Positions 5,732 to 5,954 of a stretch of 5,954 nucleotides of DNA are shown piece by piece. The translations under genes were made by a program, and so were the position numbers. This stretch comes from Pseudomonadota bacterium (lineage in GTDB: Bacteria; Desulfobacterota; JADFVX01), in assembly GCA_015222555.1 (NCBI GenBank), contig JADFVM010000348.1, positions 1-5,954 of the forward strand, read 5' to 3'. Each line of letters begins with the position of its first letter. Positions within the stretch are counted from its first letter, which is position 1. The notes under the pieces were generated by a model. That model made no database searches. It worked only from the letters and a program-made list of their open reading frames with translations, and was not told the origin of the DNA.

Positions 5732-5890
5732 CCTCACTGAAGAGGGATTTTGGCGCTTGCCTTGAAAGACCGGGGAGACCCGGCTGAGGGCTTGAACTCG
5801 ATTCCCGGAGTTAAAAAGTAAGAGCTAAGCGAGGATATCACCGTGAGTGATAGCATGAGGAGTGAAGCTCTCCGCCTACAAGGCGGGGCA
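5732..5890 (+). mobile_element. Structured non-coding stretch resembling an IS200/IS605-type right end / omega-RNA-like tail
   Basis: No gene is convincing from 5716 to the end of the window. On the + strand a chain of hairpins is visible: CCTC/GAGG (5732-5735 with 5742-5745); CCGGG-GAGA-CCCGG (5770-5783), a perfect GNRA tetraloop hairpin; AACTC/GAGTT (5795-5799 with 5808-5812) with an 8-base loop; AGAGCT/AGCTCT (5821-5826 with 5866-5871) enclosing TATCAC/GTGATA (5836-5841 with 5847-5852); and CCGCC/GGCGG (5872-5876 with 5882-5886). The loop TTCCCG (5802-5807) could pair with CGGGGA (5771-5776) as a pseudoknot. The ending, GTGAAGCTC then a GC hairpin, resembles the 3' ends of TnpB-type IS elements, where the guide RNA scaffold overlaps the right terminus. 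This is recalled resemblance, not a match. No tnpB or tnpA is in the window, so it would be a solo end or a small non-autonomous element. An unrelated structured RNA is equally possible. Confidence 0.35.
5870..5888 (+). repeat. GC hairpin at the end of the structured stretch
   Basis: CTCCGCC (5870-5876) pairs with GGCGGGG (5882-5888) around the loop TACAA: seven pairs, one of them G-T. It is followed by CATCTAATTTTC. Its last two pairs compete with the AGAGCT/AGCTCT helix, so two alternative folds exist. Terminal hairpins of this size are typical recognition structures of IS200/IS605-type single-strand transposition, which is the reason for the mobile-element reading. Confidence 0.5.
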
Positions 5891-5910
5891 TCTAATTTTC
5901 TAATATTATC

Positions 5911-5947
5911 TCCTCCCCCTTGACGGGGGAGGACTAAGGTGGGGTGA
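5911..5947. repeat. GC-rich palindrome with G-rich tail, dispersed-repeat type
   Basis: A perfect 9-bp stem, TCCTCCCCC (5911-5919) with GGGGGAGGA (5925-5933), around the 5-base loop TTGAC, followed by CTAAGGTGGGGTGA. Short palindromes of the form CTCCCCC-TTGAC-GGGGGAG with a trailing GGTGGGG are familiar as intergenic dispersed repeats in several bacterial genomes; that is recollection, and copy number here cannot be judged from one window. No T run follows, so it is not a standard terminator. It is a different element from the hairpin chain to its left, separated by an AT-rich gap (5889-5910), and may continue past the window end. Confidence 0.5.
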
Positions 5948-5954
5948 CATCAGC

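Noticed and set aside
5751..5766. TGGCGCTTGCCTTGA resembling a sigma54 -24/-12 element
   Set aside because: The essential GC at -12 is GA, and no gene follows on that strand within the window.
5551..5787. Reading frame on the + strand across the kinase 5' end and its promoter
   Set aside because: It runs antisense to the kinase membrane domain, shows no recognisable domain and crosses the strong - strand promoter.
5787..5812. Stretch with GATTCCCGG resembling a tRNA T-arm
   Set aside because: No acceptor stem, D-arm or anticodon arm can be placed around it; the local pairing fits a simple AACTC/GAGTT hairpin better.

Overview
The window (roughly 46-48% G+C by eye) looks like a bacterial chromosome from an anaerobic or micro-aerobic respirer with many c-type cytochromes, in the style of Desulfobacterota or Nitrospirota. 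That placement is an inference from gene content (Crp/Fnr regulator, multiheme cytochromes, NtrC-type two-component pair), not from a marker gene.

Left half, + strand: a Crp/Fnr-family regulator (151-822) is followed by a 368-base leader/control region and then a two-gene exported cytochrome operon. The first operon gene (1191-1751) encodes an unusual monoheme cytochrome c. Its single CxxCH domain is flanked on both sides by arrays of Asn-Pro-Cys (NPC) repeats, and it carries a conserved-looking extra Cys resembling the Cys heme ligand of SoxA-type cytochromes. The second gene (1751-2914) shares one base with the stop codon of the first and encodes an exported pentaheme cytochrome of the cytochrome c554-like multiheme group, with a C-terminal beta-rich domain. 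The control region holds a perfect TGTAAT-N4-ATTACA palindrome with Crp/Fnr geometry, so local control by the upstream regulator is a testable model. It also holds an imperfect hairpin and possible short leader ORFs.

Middle: a non-coding convergent spacer (2915-3207) with only weak terminator-like structure.

Right half, - strand: a membrane sensor histidine kinase (4575-5651) and a sigma54-dependent NtrC-family response regulator (3208-4578) overlap by four bases (ATGA) and form a two-component operon. A near-consensus sigma70 promoter (TTGACA, 17-base spacer, TATTAT) sits just upstream and indicates that translation starts at the ATG at 5651, not at the upstream in-frame GTG or TTG. The kinase has a His-rich loop between predicted membrane segments.

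Right edge: 5732-5954 has no convincing gene but contains a chain of hairpins, including one with a GNRA loop, ending in a GC hairpin that resembles the right end / omega-RNA tail of IS200/IS605-type elements. It is followed by a 9-bp GC-rich palindrome of the type seen as dispersed repeats. No transposase is visible in the window.
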